Of a stretch of 61,431 bases of DNA, positions 33,364 to 42,208 are shown one piece after another. Below the pieces are notes generated by a model, which saw only the letters and a list, made by a program, of their open reading frames with translations, did not search any database and was not told the origin of the DNA. Both the position numbers and the translations under genes were made by a program. Within the stretch, counting starts at the first letter, position 1; each line of letters opens with the position of its first letter. Origin of the DNA: Streptomyces sp. PT12 (GTDB taxonomy: Bacteria > Actinomycetota > Actinomycetes > Streptomycetales > Streptomycetaceae); contig NZ_QEST01000028.1 of assembly GCF_003311645.1 (NCBI RefSeq), positions 1 through 61,431 of the forward strand. The letters are read 5' to 3'.

Positions 33364-34776
33364 ATGCCCCAGCCGGACCCCTCCGCGGCGCTCGACGCGG
33401 TGGACACCCATTTCGACACGTTTGTCGAGGAGTTGCGGGCCCTGTGCCGCATCCGCAGCCGACGCCAGGAGCCGGAGAAGATGGCGCAGACCGCCGACTT
33501 CCTCGCCGCGTCGCTGCGACGCTGGGGCGGCAGCGCCGAGGTGATCCCCTGGGAGGACTCCCACCCCTATGTCCTGGGCGAGATCGAGGGCGGCGAGCGC
33601 GCCCTGCTGCACTTCAACCACTACGACGTCGAGGTCGAGCCGACCGGCGACGACGACGCCTGGATCAGCCCGCCCTACGCCGCCGAGATCCACGACGGGC
33701 GCCTCTACGCGCGCGGCGTCGCCGACGACAAGGGCGCGTTGCTCTCCCGGGTGCACGCGGCCGCCGCGTGGCGGCTCGCGGGCCTGCGGCCCCCGGTGAC
33801 CAGCCGCTTCATCATGGAGGGCAAGAAGTGGCTGCACAGCCCGGGGCTCGGCTCCTTTGCCGAGGCGCACCGGGAGCGGCTCGCCGCGGACGCCGCGCTG
33901 TGGGAGAACTCCTGGCTCGACGACCGGGGCCGCCCGCTGCTCAAGCTCGGCGAGAAGGGCGTGCTGTACGTACGGCTCACGGCGCGCACCCTGGCCAGGG
34001 AGCTGACCAGCCAGAACGCCGCGCTGCTGCCCGCCGCGACGGCCCGGCTGACCGCGGCGCTCGCCTCGCTCCAACGCCCTGATGGCACCGTCACCTTCGA
34101 GGGCTTCGCCGAAGGGGTGCGCCCGCCGACCGAGCGGGAGTCGGAGCTGCTGAGGGCGCTGCCGTTCGACGCGGCGTTCCTGCGCGAACGGGCCGGGGTC
34201 GAACGTTTCACCGGCGACCTCGACGCCCCCGGGGCCGCGGTGGCGATCCGCACCCGCCCCACGCTGACCGTCACGGGTATCGAGGGCGGCGACAACAGGG
34301 ACGACATCACGCTCGGCCTGCCCGCCACCGCCACCGCCAAGATCGAGATCCGGCTGATCGCCGGGCAGGACCCGGATCGCGTCCTCGCCGCGCTGACCGG
34401 CCATCTGCGGCTCGCGGGCTTCGGCGACCTCGATGTCCACGTGATGGCGTCGAGCCGCCCCCATCTGACCGACCACCGCGACCCGTTCGTCTCCCTGGTC
34501 GCCGACGCCGCCCGCCGCGTCTACGGCGTCGAGCCCGTCGTGGAGCCCTACACCCAGTGGATCGGCAACCAGGGCGCGCTGGCCGGGCCGCCGATCGTCG
34601 GCGTCGGGGTCTCCCGGGCGGACGCGGGCATCGACGGGCCCAACGAGCACATCAGGCTGGAGGACTACCGCATGGGCATCAAGCACGTCATCGAGGTGAT
34701 GGCCGCCATGGCCTCGGCACCGGCGACGGCGGCAACGGCGGCCGACGCCCGGGGGACGAAGGAGGCGCGGCGATGA
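33364..34776 (+). CDS. M20 family metallopeptidase-like protein, divergent active site
   Basis: 470-residue M20-fold protein. First metal motif H86-Y-D88 (LLHFNHYDVE), the bridging Asp in VADDKG (residues 119-124), and the late NEH motif in GPNEHIRLEDY are present. At the general-base and metal-ligand pair, usually EGxEExGSP, it reads EGKKWLHSPG (152-161), so both Glu are lost (Lys155, Trp156). Coding bias is intact and no frameshift is seen, so this is probably a selected divergent subgroup and may be non-hydrolytic or use another mechanism. ATG at 33364 after AAGGAGAA; the next gene overlaps by ATGA. Confidence 0.85.
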   Translation: MPQPDPSAALDAVDTHFDTFVEELRALCRIRSRRQEPEKMAQTADFLAASLRRWGGSAEVIPWEDSHPYVLGEIEGGERALLHFNHYDVEVEPTGDDDAWISPPYAAEIHDGRLYARGVADDKGALLSRVHAAAAWRLAGLRPPVTSRFIMEGKKWLHSPGLGSFAEAHRERLAADAALWENSWLDDRGRPLLKLGEKGVLYVRLTARTLARELTSQNAALLPAATARLTAALASLQRPDGTVTFEGFAEGVRPPTERESELLRALPFDAAFLRERAGVERFTGDLDAPGAAVAIRTRPTLTVTGIEGGDNRDDITLGLPATATAKIEIRLIAGQDPDRVLAALTGHLRLAGFGDLDVHVMASSRPHLTDHRDPFVSLVADAARRVYGVEPVVEPYTQWIGNQGALAGPPIVGVGVSRADAGIDGPNEHIRLEDYRMGIKHVIEVMAAMASAPATAATAADARGTKEARR

Positions 34777-36053
34777 GCGCCCCCGCCGCCGTTCCCGAGG
34801 TGACGCACCTGCGCGGCGCCGCCGAGCGCGGCTATGTCACCCTCCCCTGGGGGCAGGTCCACCACCGCAAGGCGGGCCCCGACGACGGGCCCGTCCTGCT
34901 GATGCTGCACCAGTCCCCGCTGTCCTCCGCGACGTTCGAGCCCGCCCTCGGCCCGCTGGCCGCCCAAGGCGTGCGGGCGATCGCCGTGGACACCCCGGGG
35001 TTCGGGATGTCCGACCCGGCGCCCGAGGTGTGGTCGATCCCCCGCTACGCGGAGGCGGTGTGGCAGATCGCCGACGCGCTCGGGCTGAGCGATGTCCACC
35101 TCCTCGGCCAGCACACGGGCGCCGTGGTGGCGGCCGAGGCGGCGCTGCTGCGGCCTGAGCGGGTGCGCGGGCTGGTCTTCCAGGGGCTTCCGCTCTACTC
35201 GGAGGCGGAGCGGGCCGAGAAGTCCGCGACGTACGCGCCGGGTTACACGCTGGACGAGGACGGCGGGCACCTGGCCGTGATCTGGGAGCGCGTGCGCCGC
35301 CTCTACCCGACCATCGGCGCCGCGTCGGCCAGCAGGCAGGTCGCCGAATACCTCAGCGTCGGCCCCGACTATGCGGTGGCCTACCGGGCGGTCTTCGCCC
35401 ACCGCCTCGACCCGGCGAGGCTGGCCGACGTCCCGACGCTCCTGCTGCACGGCGGCGACGACGTTCTCGACCGGATGAACGACGTGGTCGAGGCCGCGCT
35501 GCCATGGGCGGAGCTGAGGGTGATCCCGGGGGGCACGGACTTCGTCGCCGAGGAGCAGCCCGAGCGCTTCGCGGCCGAGCTGGCCGCCCATGTCCTGGCC
35601 CACGCCCGCGGCGGCCGGAAGACGCCCGAGCCAAGGGCGTTGTACACCGCGACCGTCGAGGTCGACGAGGGCAGGTCGGGCCGGGCCCGCTCCCGCACCG
35701 GCGCGCTCGACATGGCCCTGACCCGCCCGGCCGAGCGCGGCGCCGGGGACACCGGCACCGACCCCGAGGAGCTGTTCGCGGCGGGCTACGCCGCGTGCTT
35801 TCGCAGCGCCCTCGGCGTGGTGGCGAGGCGGCGGCGCGTGGCCCTGGGCGAGGCGTCCGTCACCGCGTCGGTCACCCTGACCTCGGCCGCCGACGGCGCC
35901 TACGGGCTCTCCGTCGAGCTGCGGGTGCGCGCCTCTGGGCTGCCGACCGCGCGCCTGCGCGAACTCGCCGCGGCGGCCCACCTCGTGTGCCCCTACTCAC
36001 GCGCCGTGCGCGGCAACGTCCCGGTGTTGACTGAGGCGGTCGGGAGCGGATGA
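34773..36053 (+). CDS. Alpha/beta hydrolase fused to an Ohr/OsmC domain
   Basis: 426-residue fusion. Residues 1 to about 285 form an alpha/beta hydrolase with HQSPLSSATFEPAL oxyanion-side loop and VDTPGFGMSD. The nucleophile elbow reads G112-Q-H114-T-G116, His in place of Ser, and the usual His loop reads GGTDFVAEE, so the classical triad is absent. Residues 288-426 are an Ohr-type peroxidase domain: GTDPEELFAAGYAACF with Cys342 and HLVCPYSRAVRGN with Cys406, the two redox Cys of Ohr. The Ohr half looks active. It is coupled to the M20-like gene by ATGA. Confidence 0.87.
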   Translation: MSAPAAVPEVTHLRGAAERGYVTLPWGQVHHRKAGPDDGPVLLMLHQSPLSSATFEPALGPLAAQGVRAIAVDTPGFGMSDPAPEVWSIPRYAEAVWQIADALGLSDVHLLGQHTGAVVAAEAALLRPERVRGLVFQGLPLYSEAERAEKSATYAPGYTLDEDGGHLAVIWERVRRLYPTIGAASASRQVAEYLSVGPDYAVAYRAVFAHRLDPARLADVPTLLLHGGDDVLDRMNDVVEAALPWAELRVIPGGTDFVAEEQPERFAAELAAHVLAHARGGRKTPEPRALYTATVEVDEGRSGRARSRTGALDMALTRPAERGAGDTGTDPEELFAAGYAACFRSALGVVARRRRVALGEASVTASVTLTSAADGAYGLSVELRVRASGLPTARLRELAAAAHLVCPYSRAVRGNVPVLTEAVGSG

Positions 36054-36142
36054 CCGATCCGCCCCCAGCGGGCGGCCGTTGACCGCGGCCGCAGCCCCCA
36101 CCCAGCGCCGCACCAGCCGGCCACGACGCAACCGAGGAACCC

Positions 36143-36997
36143 ATGGCCACCGACGACACCCTCACCTCCCCGCCAGGACAGTCCCGCTCCGGCACCGCAA
36201 GGGCCCTGGCCGTGATCGACGCGATCGCCCGATCGCCGAAGTCCGGGGTCTCCACCGTCGCCCGGGAGACCGGGCTGTCCAAGGCGGTGGCCCACCGCAT
36301 CCTGCGCGAGTTGGTGGCCGGGCAGTTCCTCAGGTTCGACGAGGAGACGAAGCTCTACGGCCTCGGCCCCGGCGCCCTGCGGATCGGCCTCGCCGCGATG
36401 CGCGAGCTCGACATCACCGCCGTGGCGCACCGCCACCTGGCCGCGCTCGCCCGGCGGACCGGCCAGACCAGCACGCTGTCCGTGCGGCAGGGCTGGACGC
36501 GGGTGTATGTGGACCAGGTGCTCTCACCGCACGAGATCCGGATGTCCGTCGCGCTCGGCACCAGCCACCCGCTGCACGCGGGCTCCTCGTCCAAGGCGAT
36601 CCTCGCCTCGCTGCCCGACGCAGAGGTGACGGACTACATCGACCACCACAGGCTCGAGGGCGTCACCGAGGCCACCATCACGTCGGCGGGGGCGCTCCGC
36701 GAGGAGATCGGCCGCATCCGCAAGCTGGGTTACGCGGCCAGCTTCGGCGAGCGGCAGGCCGAGGCGGCCAGCGTGGCGGCGGCCGTCCACGGGGCCACCG
36801 GGCAGGTCGTGGGCTCGGTGTCCGTGTGCGGCACGCGCCAGATGTTCGACGACGCCAGCCAGGAGTGGCTGGGCGAGGTGGTGGCACGGGCCGCCGCCGA
36901 CATCTCCGCCGACCTGGGCGCGGGCCACCGCGTCCAGGACGGCGCGGCCCGGGGCGGGCCCTGGCCACCCGCGCCACGAGAGGAGTCCCATGACTGA
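36143..36997 (+). CDS. IclR family transcriptional regulator
   Basis: 284-residue IclR-type regulator. The winged helix is at about residues 19-80 (ALAVIDAIA, then TVARETGLSKAVAHRILREL). The GAF-like effector domain follows, with the conserved PLHAGSSSKAILA near residue 150 and GYAASFGERQAEAASVAAAV near 195. IclR proteins in catabolic islands often respond to an aromatic or acid intermediate. It lies inside island B, and its 3' end overlaps the CoA-transferase by 8 bases. Confidence 0.93.
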   Translation: MATDDTLTSPPGQSRSGTARALAVIDAIARSPKSGVSTVARETGLSKAVAHRILRELVAGQFLRFDEETKLYGLGPGALRIGLAAMRELDITAVAHRHLAALARRTGQTSTLSVRQGWTRVYVDQVLSPHEIRMSVALGTSHPLHAGSSSKAILASLPDAEVTDYIDHHRLEGVTEATITSAGALREEIGRIRKLGYAASFGERQAEAASVAAAVHGATGQVVGSVSVCGTRQMFDDASQEWLGEVVARAAADISADLGAGHRVQDGAARGGPWPPAPREESHD

Positions 36998-38261
36998 CCC
37001 ACGCGACGAGCCGCGCGCCCTCTTCCCCGAGGGGGCCGAGGGGGCCGCGGGCGAAGGGCCCGCGGCCGGGCCGCTCGCCGGTCTGACCGTCATCGACGCG
37101 GCGACCATCCTGGCCGGGCCGCTGTGCGCGCAACTGCTCGGCGACTACGGCGCCGACGTCATCAAGATCGAGCACCCGGTGGCGGGCGACGGGCTGCGCG
37201 GCCACGGCCACGCCAAGGACGGCCACCCGCTGTGGTGGAAGGAGGTCGCCCGCAACAAGCGAACGGTGGGCCTGAGCCTGTCCGACCCCGAGGGCGCCGA
37301 TGTCTTCCGCAGGCTGGCCGTCCGCGCCGACGTGCTGGTGGAGAGCTTCCGCCCTGGCACGTTGGAGCGCTGGGGCATCGGCCCCGACGAGCTGCACTCG
37401 CTCAACCCGGGCCTGGTGATCGTGAGGATCAGCGGCTTCGGGCAGCGCGGCCCCTACGCGGGCCGTGCCGGGTTCGGCACGCTCGCGGAGGCCATGAGCG
37501 GCTTCGCCCATCTGACGGGCGAGCCCGAAGGCCCGCCCACGCTCCCGGCGTTCGGCCTGGCCGACAGCGTGTGCGGCATCGCGGCCTCGTCGGCGGCGAT
37601 GATGGCGCTCTTCGCGCGGGAGCGCGACCCGCTGCGCCGGGGCCAGGTGGTGGATCTGAGCCTGCTCGAGCCGCTGCTCGCCGCCGTGGGCCCCTCCCCC
37701 ACCGTCTACGACCAGCTCGGCGTCGTGGAACGGCGGCACGGCAACCGTTCCACCAACAACGCCCCCCGCAACACCTACCGCACGTCGGACGGCCACTGGG
37801 TCGCGGTGTCCACCAGCGCGCAGGCCATCGCGGAGCGGGTGATGCGCCTGGTCGAGCACCCCGAGGTGATCGACGAGCCGTGGTTCGCGACCGGCGGCGG
37901 CCGGGCCCAACACGCCGACCTGCTCGACGGGATGGTGGCCGGGTGGATCGGCGCGAGGACCCGTGAGGTGGTGATCGAGGAGTTCACCGCGGCGGGGGCC
38001 GCCGTCGCGCCCGTCTACGACGCCCGCGGCCTGGTCGACGACCCGCATGTACGGGAGACCGGGATGCTGACGCGGGTGCGGGACGAGGACCTGGGGCCGC
38101 TGCTGATGCACAACGTGATGTGGCGGATGTCCAGGTCGCCGGGGGCGATCCGGTTCACAGGCCGGGCGCTCGGCGCCGACACCGACGCCGTGCTGATCAA
38201 GGAGCTGGGGCTCGACCCGGCCGAGGTGGCCAGGCTGCGCGAGCGGCGGGCCGTCCGATGA
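36990..38261 (+). CDS. Class III CoA-transferase (CaiB/BaiF family)
   Basis: 423-residue CaiB/BaiF CoA-transferase. Family features: VIDAATILAGPLCAQLLGDYGADVIKIE near residues 30-58, RNKRTVGLSL, and the catalytic-Asp region LADSVCGIAA near 190. The later segment AVAPVYDARGLVDDPHVRETGM is typical. It moves CoA between acids without ATP. In this island it would activate a di- or hydroxy-acid intermediate for the CitE-like lyase (inference). ATG after AGAGGAG. Confidence 0.93.
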   Translation: MTDPRDEPRALFPEGAEGAAGEGPAAGPLAGLTVIDAATILAGPLCAQLLGDYGADVIKIEHPVAGDGLRGHGHAKDGHPLWWKEVARNKRTVGLSLSDPEGADVFRRLAVRADVLVESFRPGTLERWGIGPDELHSLNPGLVIVRISGFGQRGPYAGRAGFGTLAEAMSGFAHLTGEPEGPPTLPAFGLADSVCGIAASSAAMMALFARERDPLRRGQVVDLSLLEPLLAAVGPSPTVYDQLGVVERRHGNRSTNNAPRNTYRTSDGHWVAVSTSAQAIAERVMRLVEHPEVIDEPWFATGGGRAQHADLLDGMVAGWIGARTREVVIEEFTAAGAAVAPVYDARGLVDDPHVRETGMLTRVRDEDLGPLLMHNVMWRMSRSPGAIRFTGRALGADTDAVLIKELGLDPAEVARLRERRAVR

Positions 38262-38335
38262 GCCCGCCCCCGCCCCCGCCGCCACCCGCGCCGCCACCCG
38301 CGCCGCCACCGCCGTCCCCGTCCCGCCTCACCCCG
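38258..38335 (+). repeat. Proline-codon low-complexity tract
   Basis: A run of CCG/CCC/GCG codons between the CoA-transferase stop and the cyclase gene. It would encode a Pro/Ala tract if an ATG at 38258 were used. I instead take the GTG at 38354, so this is leader sequence. The choice is not certain. Confidence 0.5.
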
Positions 38336-38353
38336 ACCAGAACGGAAGCGACC

Positions 38354-39244
38354 GTGAGCACTGCCACGACCCCCGCAGGACCGACGACGCCCCCGCCCGG
38401 GGACCGTCTGCTGAGCGTCGTGCGGGACGGCGTCCGGATCCACGACCTGGGCAGGCGGCTGTTCGTCGGCATGCCCCAGTCCCCCAACCACCCCGCCTAC
38501 TGGCACACCCTGCCGCGCCGCCACGGCGACCGGGTGCGGGCGGACGGCGGCTCGGCCGCCAACGACATGGTGGTGATGGGGACGCACGTCGGCACCCATA
38601 TCGACGCGCTCGCCCATGTCTCGCAGGACGGGCTGCTGCACGGCGGCGCCGACGCGGCGGCGGCGGGGGCGGGCGGCGTCTACGCCGAGCACGGCGTGCA
38701 CACGATCGCGCCGATGGTCAGGCGCGGCGTCCTGCTCGACATCCCCGCGGTGCTGGGCGAGCCGTGCGCGCCCGGCTACGAGATCAGCCCCGCCGACCTG
38801 GAGGCGGCCCAGAGGCGGCAGGGCACCCCGGTCGGCGCGGGCGACGTCGTGCTGGTCCGCAGCGGCTGGGGGCGGCACTTCGAGAACCCCGACCCCCGGG
38901 TCTACCGGGGCGAGGAGTCGGGGGTGCCGGGCGTGAGCGAGGCGGGCGCGCGCTGGCTCGCCGAGCGCCGGGCGCACGCGGCGGGCGCCGACACCATCGC
39001 GTTCGAACGGCTCGCGCCGGGGGCGGGGCACAGCAGGCTGCCCGCGCACCGCGTACTGCTGGTGGAGTCGGGGATCTACATCATCGAGGCGCTGGCGCTC
39101 GACGAGCTGGCCGCGGCCGGGGTGCGCGAGTTCACCTTCGTGCTGGCGCCGCTTCCGCTGTTCGGCGCCACCGGCTCCCCGGTCCGCCCGCTCGCCGTGG
39201 TGTCCGTCCAGGGCGACGCCGGGGTCGGGGGCACCGATGGCTGA
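38354..39244 (+). CDS. Cyclase-family (kynurenine formamidase-like) hydrolase
   Basis: 296-residue member of the cyclase family (pfam04199). The metal motif GTHVGTHIDALAH (HxGTHxD) lies near residues 78-90, and the family end region HRVLLVESG.IIEAL and FVLAPLPLFGATGSP is intact. Known members hydrolyse formylkynurenine, isatin or cyclic amides and esters. The GTG at 38354 has GGAAGCG 5 bases before; an ATG at 38258 would add a Pro-rich leader. It overlaps the PrpD gene by 8 bases. Together with the hydantoinase it suggests ring or amide hydrolysis. Confidence 0.85.
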   Translation: MSTATTPAGPTTPPPGDRLLSVVRDGVRIHDLGRRLFVGMPQSPNHPAYWHTLPRRHGDRVRADGGSAANDMVVMGTHVGTHIDALAHVSQDGLLHGGADAAAAGAGGVYAEHGVHTIAPMVRRGVLLDIPAVLGEPCAPGYEISPADLEAAQRRQGTPVGAGDVVLVRSGWGRHFENPDPRVYRGEESGVPGVSEAGARWLAERRAHAAGADTIAFERLAPGAGHSRLPAHRVLLVESGIYIIEALALDELAAAGVREFTFVLAPLPLFGATGSPVRPLAVVSVQGDAGVGGTDG

Positions 39245-40730
39245 GCCCGCGACCGCGACCCTGGCGTCGGCGCTCGCCGCGTTCGCCGACGGCACCTCCT
39301 ACGAGGCGCTGCCCGGCGACGTCACCGGGAGCGTGCGCCAACGGGTCCTCGACATCGTGGGGTTGTGCGTCGCGGCGCACCGGCTGCCGACCAGCGCGGC
39401 GATCACCGCCCACGTCGCCGAGCAGGGCGGCCGCCCGCAGGCGCACGTGATCGGCGGCGGCGCCACGGCCGTTCCCGCCCCGCTGGCCGCGCTTGCCAAC
39501 GGCGTGCTCGCGCACTCGCTCGACTACGACGACACCCATCTGCCGTCCGTGCTGCACCCCTCGGCCTCCGTGGTGCCCGCGGCGCTGGCCGCGGGCGAGC
39601 TGGCCGGGGCGTCCGGGCGGGAGACCGTGCGGGCCATCGCGCTCGGCCTCGAGGTGTGCGTCAGGCTCGGCATGGCGGGCTACGACGAGGAGGCGGGCAA
39701 CTCCACCTTCTTCGAGCACGGCCAGCACGCCACCTCGATCTGCGGAACGCTGGGCGGCGCGGTCGCGGCCGGGGTGCTGCTCGGCCTCGACGAGGGCGGG
39801 CTGACGGACGTGCTCGGCATCGCCGCCTCCACCGCGTCGGGCATCATCGAGTCCAACCGCACCGGGGGCACCGTCAAGCGCCTGCACTGCGGCTGGGCGG
39901 CCCAGGCCGCGGTCACCGCGGCGCAGCTGGCCGCGCGCGGCTTCACCGGGCCGCCGACCGTGCTCGAGGGCAGGTTCGGCTTCTTCCGGGCCTTTCTGCA
40001 CGGCGTCTACGAACCGGCGGGGATCACACGGGGGTTGGGCTCTCAGTGGGCGGTGCCCGGCATCTTCTTCAAGCCCTACCCGGCCAACCACTTCACCCAC
40101 GCCGCCGTGGACGCCGCCCTCGAGCTGCGGCGGCGGGGCCTGGACCCGGAGCGGGTCGCGTCCGTCACCCTGGGCGTTCCCGCGCCGGTGATCCGCACCA
40201 TCGGCCAGCCCATCGAGCGCAAACGCGCGCCGGAGAGCGGTTACCAGGCCCAGTTCAGCGGCCCGTTCGCGGTGGCCGCCGCCCTGTACGGGGACGGCAA
40301 CGGGCTGGGCGTCGGCCTGGCCGACTACACCGACGAGCTGGCCCGCGATCCCAGGCGGCGCGCGCTGATGGCCAAGGTCGAGGTGGTGCCCGACGACTGG
40401 GCCACCGCGGTCTTCCCCCACCAGTTCCCCGCCCGCCTGACCGTGGTGGACACCGAGGGCCGCACCTGGCGCGCGGAGGTGCCCGCCAACAGGGGCGGGC
40501 CGCTGCGCCCGCTCTCGGAGCGCGACCTGGAGCTGAAGTTCCGCGACAACGCGGCGGGTCGGCTCCCCGAGGCCGCCGCGCGGACCGTCATGGAACGCGT
40601 CAGGCGCCTGGACACCCTGCACAACATCCGCGAACTCCTGTGCCCGCTGGCGGAGTTCGACCACGGCTCGGCAACGGCGGGCAAGGAGAGCGGCGTTGGC
40701 CGCGCGAACGGCAGGAGGCAGCAGCGATGA
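39237..40730 (+). CDS. MmgE/PrpD family protein
   Basis: 497-residue MmgE/PrpD-fold protein. Supporting segments: LDIVGLCVAAH near residue 40, the HSLDYDDTHLPSVLHPSA core near 95-112, GHGWAA-like cap GGTVKRLHCGWAAQA near 210 and the FKPYPANHFTHAAVDA segment near 275. Relatives include 2-methylcitrate dehydratase and cis-aconitate decarboxylase. It could dehydrate or isomerise a hydroxy di- or tricarboxylate between ring opening and CoA activation. The exact reaction is not inferable. ATGA overlap with the hydantoinase. Confidence 0.92.
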   Translation: MAEPATATLASALAAFADGTSYEALPGDVTGSVRQRVLDIVGLCVAAHRLPTSAAITAHVAEQGGRPQAHVIGGGATAVPAPLAALANGVLAHSLDYDDTHLPSVLHPSASVVPAALAAGELAGASGRETVRAIALGLEVCVRLGMAGYDEEAGNSTFFEHGQHATSICGTLGGAVAAGVLLGLDEGGLTDVLGIAASTASGIIESNRTGGTVKRLHCGWAAQAAVTAAQLAARGFTGPPTVLEGRFGFFRAFLHGVYEPAGITRGLGSQWAVPGIFFKPYPANHFTHAAVDAALELRRRGLDPERVASVTLGVPAPVIRTIGQPIERKRAPESGYQAQFSGPFAVAAALYGDGNGLGVGLADYTDELARDPRRRALMAKVEVVPDDWATAVFPHQFPARLTVVDTEGRTWRAEVPANRGGPLRPLSERDLELKFRDNAAGRLPEAAARTVMERVRRLDTLHNIRELLCPLAEFDHGSATAGKESGVGRANGRRQQR

Positions 40731-42208
40731 CCGGTTTCGATCTCGTCGTCAAGAACGCCCGCGTGGTGAGCCACGAGCACGACCGGCCCCGCGAGGCGGA
40801 CATCGCGGTGCAAGGCGGCCGCATCGCCCGCGTCGCCCCGGCGATCGCCCCCGGCCCCGAGGCCGAAGTGGTGGACGCCGAGGGGAGGTTGGCGTTCCCC
40901 GGCGTCGTGGACGCCCACCAGCACTGGGGGATCTACAACGAGCTGTCCCTGGACGCCGCGAGCGAGAGCAGGGCGAGCGCGCAGGGCGGCGTGACCACCG
41001 CGCTGAGCTATATGCGCACCGGGCAGTACTACCTCAACAAGGGCGGCCCCTATGGGGAGTTCTTCCCCGAGGTGCTGGCCGCGGCCGAGGGGCGCGCGTA
41101 TGTCGACTACGGCTTCCACCTGGCGCCGATGAGCCGGGGCCACATCGACGAGATCCCCGCGCTCATCGAGGACTTCGGGGTCAGCTCGTTCAAGATCTTC
41201 ATGTTCTACGGCAGTCATGGCCTGCACGGCCGCTCCGCCGACCAGAGCTCGTTCCTGATGACCCCCGAGGGCGAGCGCTACGACTACGCGCACTTCGAGT
41301 TCGTGATGCGCGGCATCCAGGCCGCGAGGGAGCGCTTTCCCGAGCTGGCCGACCGGATATCGCTCTCCCTGCACTGCGAGACGGCGGAGATCATGACCGC
41401 CTACACGCGCATGGTGGAGGAGGCGGGCGACCTGTCGGGCCTCGCCGCCTACCACGCGTCGAGGCCGCCCCACTCGGAGGGCCTTGCCGTCTCCATCGCC
41501 GCCTATCTGGCGCACGAGACCGAGTTGCCGACGATCAACCTCCTCCATCTGTCATCCCGCAAGGCCGTCGACGCGGCCGTGCGGATGGGCGCCGCGTTCC
41601 CGCACATCGACTTCCGCCGCGAGGTCACCGTCGGCCACCTGCTCGCGGACATCACCACCGCGCGGGGCCCCGGCGGCAAGGTCAACCCTCCGCTGCGGCC
41701 CAGGGATGACGTCGAGGCGCTGTGGGAGTACGTGCTCGACGGCACGGTGGACTGGGTGGTCAGCGACCACGCGTGCTGCCGTGAGGAGGTGAAGTTCGGC
41801 GACCCCGCCGACGACGTGTTCCTCGCCAAGTCCGGCTTCGGCGGGGCGGAGTACCTGCTGCCCGGGCTGGTCACCGAGGGGATACCGCGCGGCCTGTCCT
41901 ACGGCAGGATCGCCGCGTTGACCTCGTGGAACCCCGCGCGGCGCTACGGCCTCGGCACCAAGGGGGCCATCGCCCCCGGGCTCGACGCCGACTTCTGCCT
42001 GGTCTCCGACGACGACCCGTGGATCGTGCGCGCGGCGGACTCGGAGTCCACCCAGGAGTACACGCCGTTCGAGGGCTTCGAGCTGACCGCCCGGGTCACC
42101 GACACGTTTCTGCGCGGGCGCCGGGTGCTGCGTTCGGGGAAGGTCGTCGGCGAGCCTTCGGGCGTCTATCTCAGCCGCCCGACGGCTCACCCGTCGGCCC
42201 GGCCGTGA
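40727..42208 (+). CDS. Hydantoinase/dihydropyrimidinase-type amidohydrolase
   Basis: 493-residue cyclic amidohydrolase with all metal ligands in place: His64/His66 (DAHQH), carboxylated Lys156 (SSFKIFMFY), His216 (LSLHCET), His274 (LLHLSS) and Asp347 (VVSDHACC). The C-terminal PGLDADFCLV segment is normal. These enzymes open hydantoins, dihydropyrimidines, allantoin or similar cyclic ureides and imides. It is the clearest indication that the substrate of island B passes through a cyclic amide. Starts with ATG overlapping PrpD; ends overlapping the CitE-like gene (GTGA). Confidence 0.93.
   Translation: MTGFDLVVKNARVVSHEHDRPREADIAVQGGRIARVAPAIAPGPEAEVVDAEGRLAFPGVVDAHQHWGIYNELSLDAASESRASAQGGVTTALSYMRTGQYYLNKGGPYGEFFPEVLAAAEGRAYVDYGFHLAPMSRGHIDEIPALIEDFGVSSFKIFMFYGSHGLHGRSADQSSFLMTPEGERYDYAHFEFVMRGIQAARERFPELADRISLSLHCETAEIMTAYTRMVEEAGDLSGLAAYHASRPPHSEGLAVSIAAYLAHETELPTINLLHLSSRKAVDAAVRMGAAFPHIDFRREVTVGHLLADITTARGPGGKVNPPLRPRDDVEALWEYVLDGTVDWVVSDHACCREEVKFGDPADDVFLAKSGFGGAEYLLPGLVTEGIPRGLSYGRIAALTSWNPARRYGLGTKGAIAPGLDADFCLVSDDDPWIVRAADSESTQEYTPFEGFELTARVTDTFLRGRRVLRSGKVVGEPSGVYLSRPTAHPSARP

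Noticed and set aside
33364-34776. M20-like gene as a pseudogene
   Set aside because: No stop or frameshift, strong codon bias and tight coupling to the next gene. Loss of the Glu pair is more likely a functional change.
38258-38353. Pro-rich N-terminus of the cyclase-family protein
   Set aside because: A run of prolines is unlike the family. The GTG at 38354 has a better ribosome site and gives the normal length.
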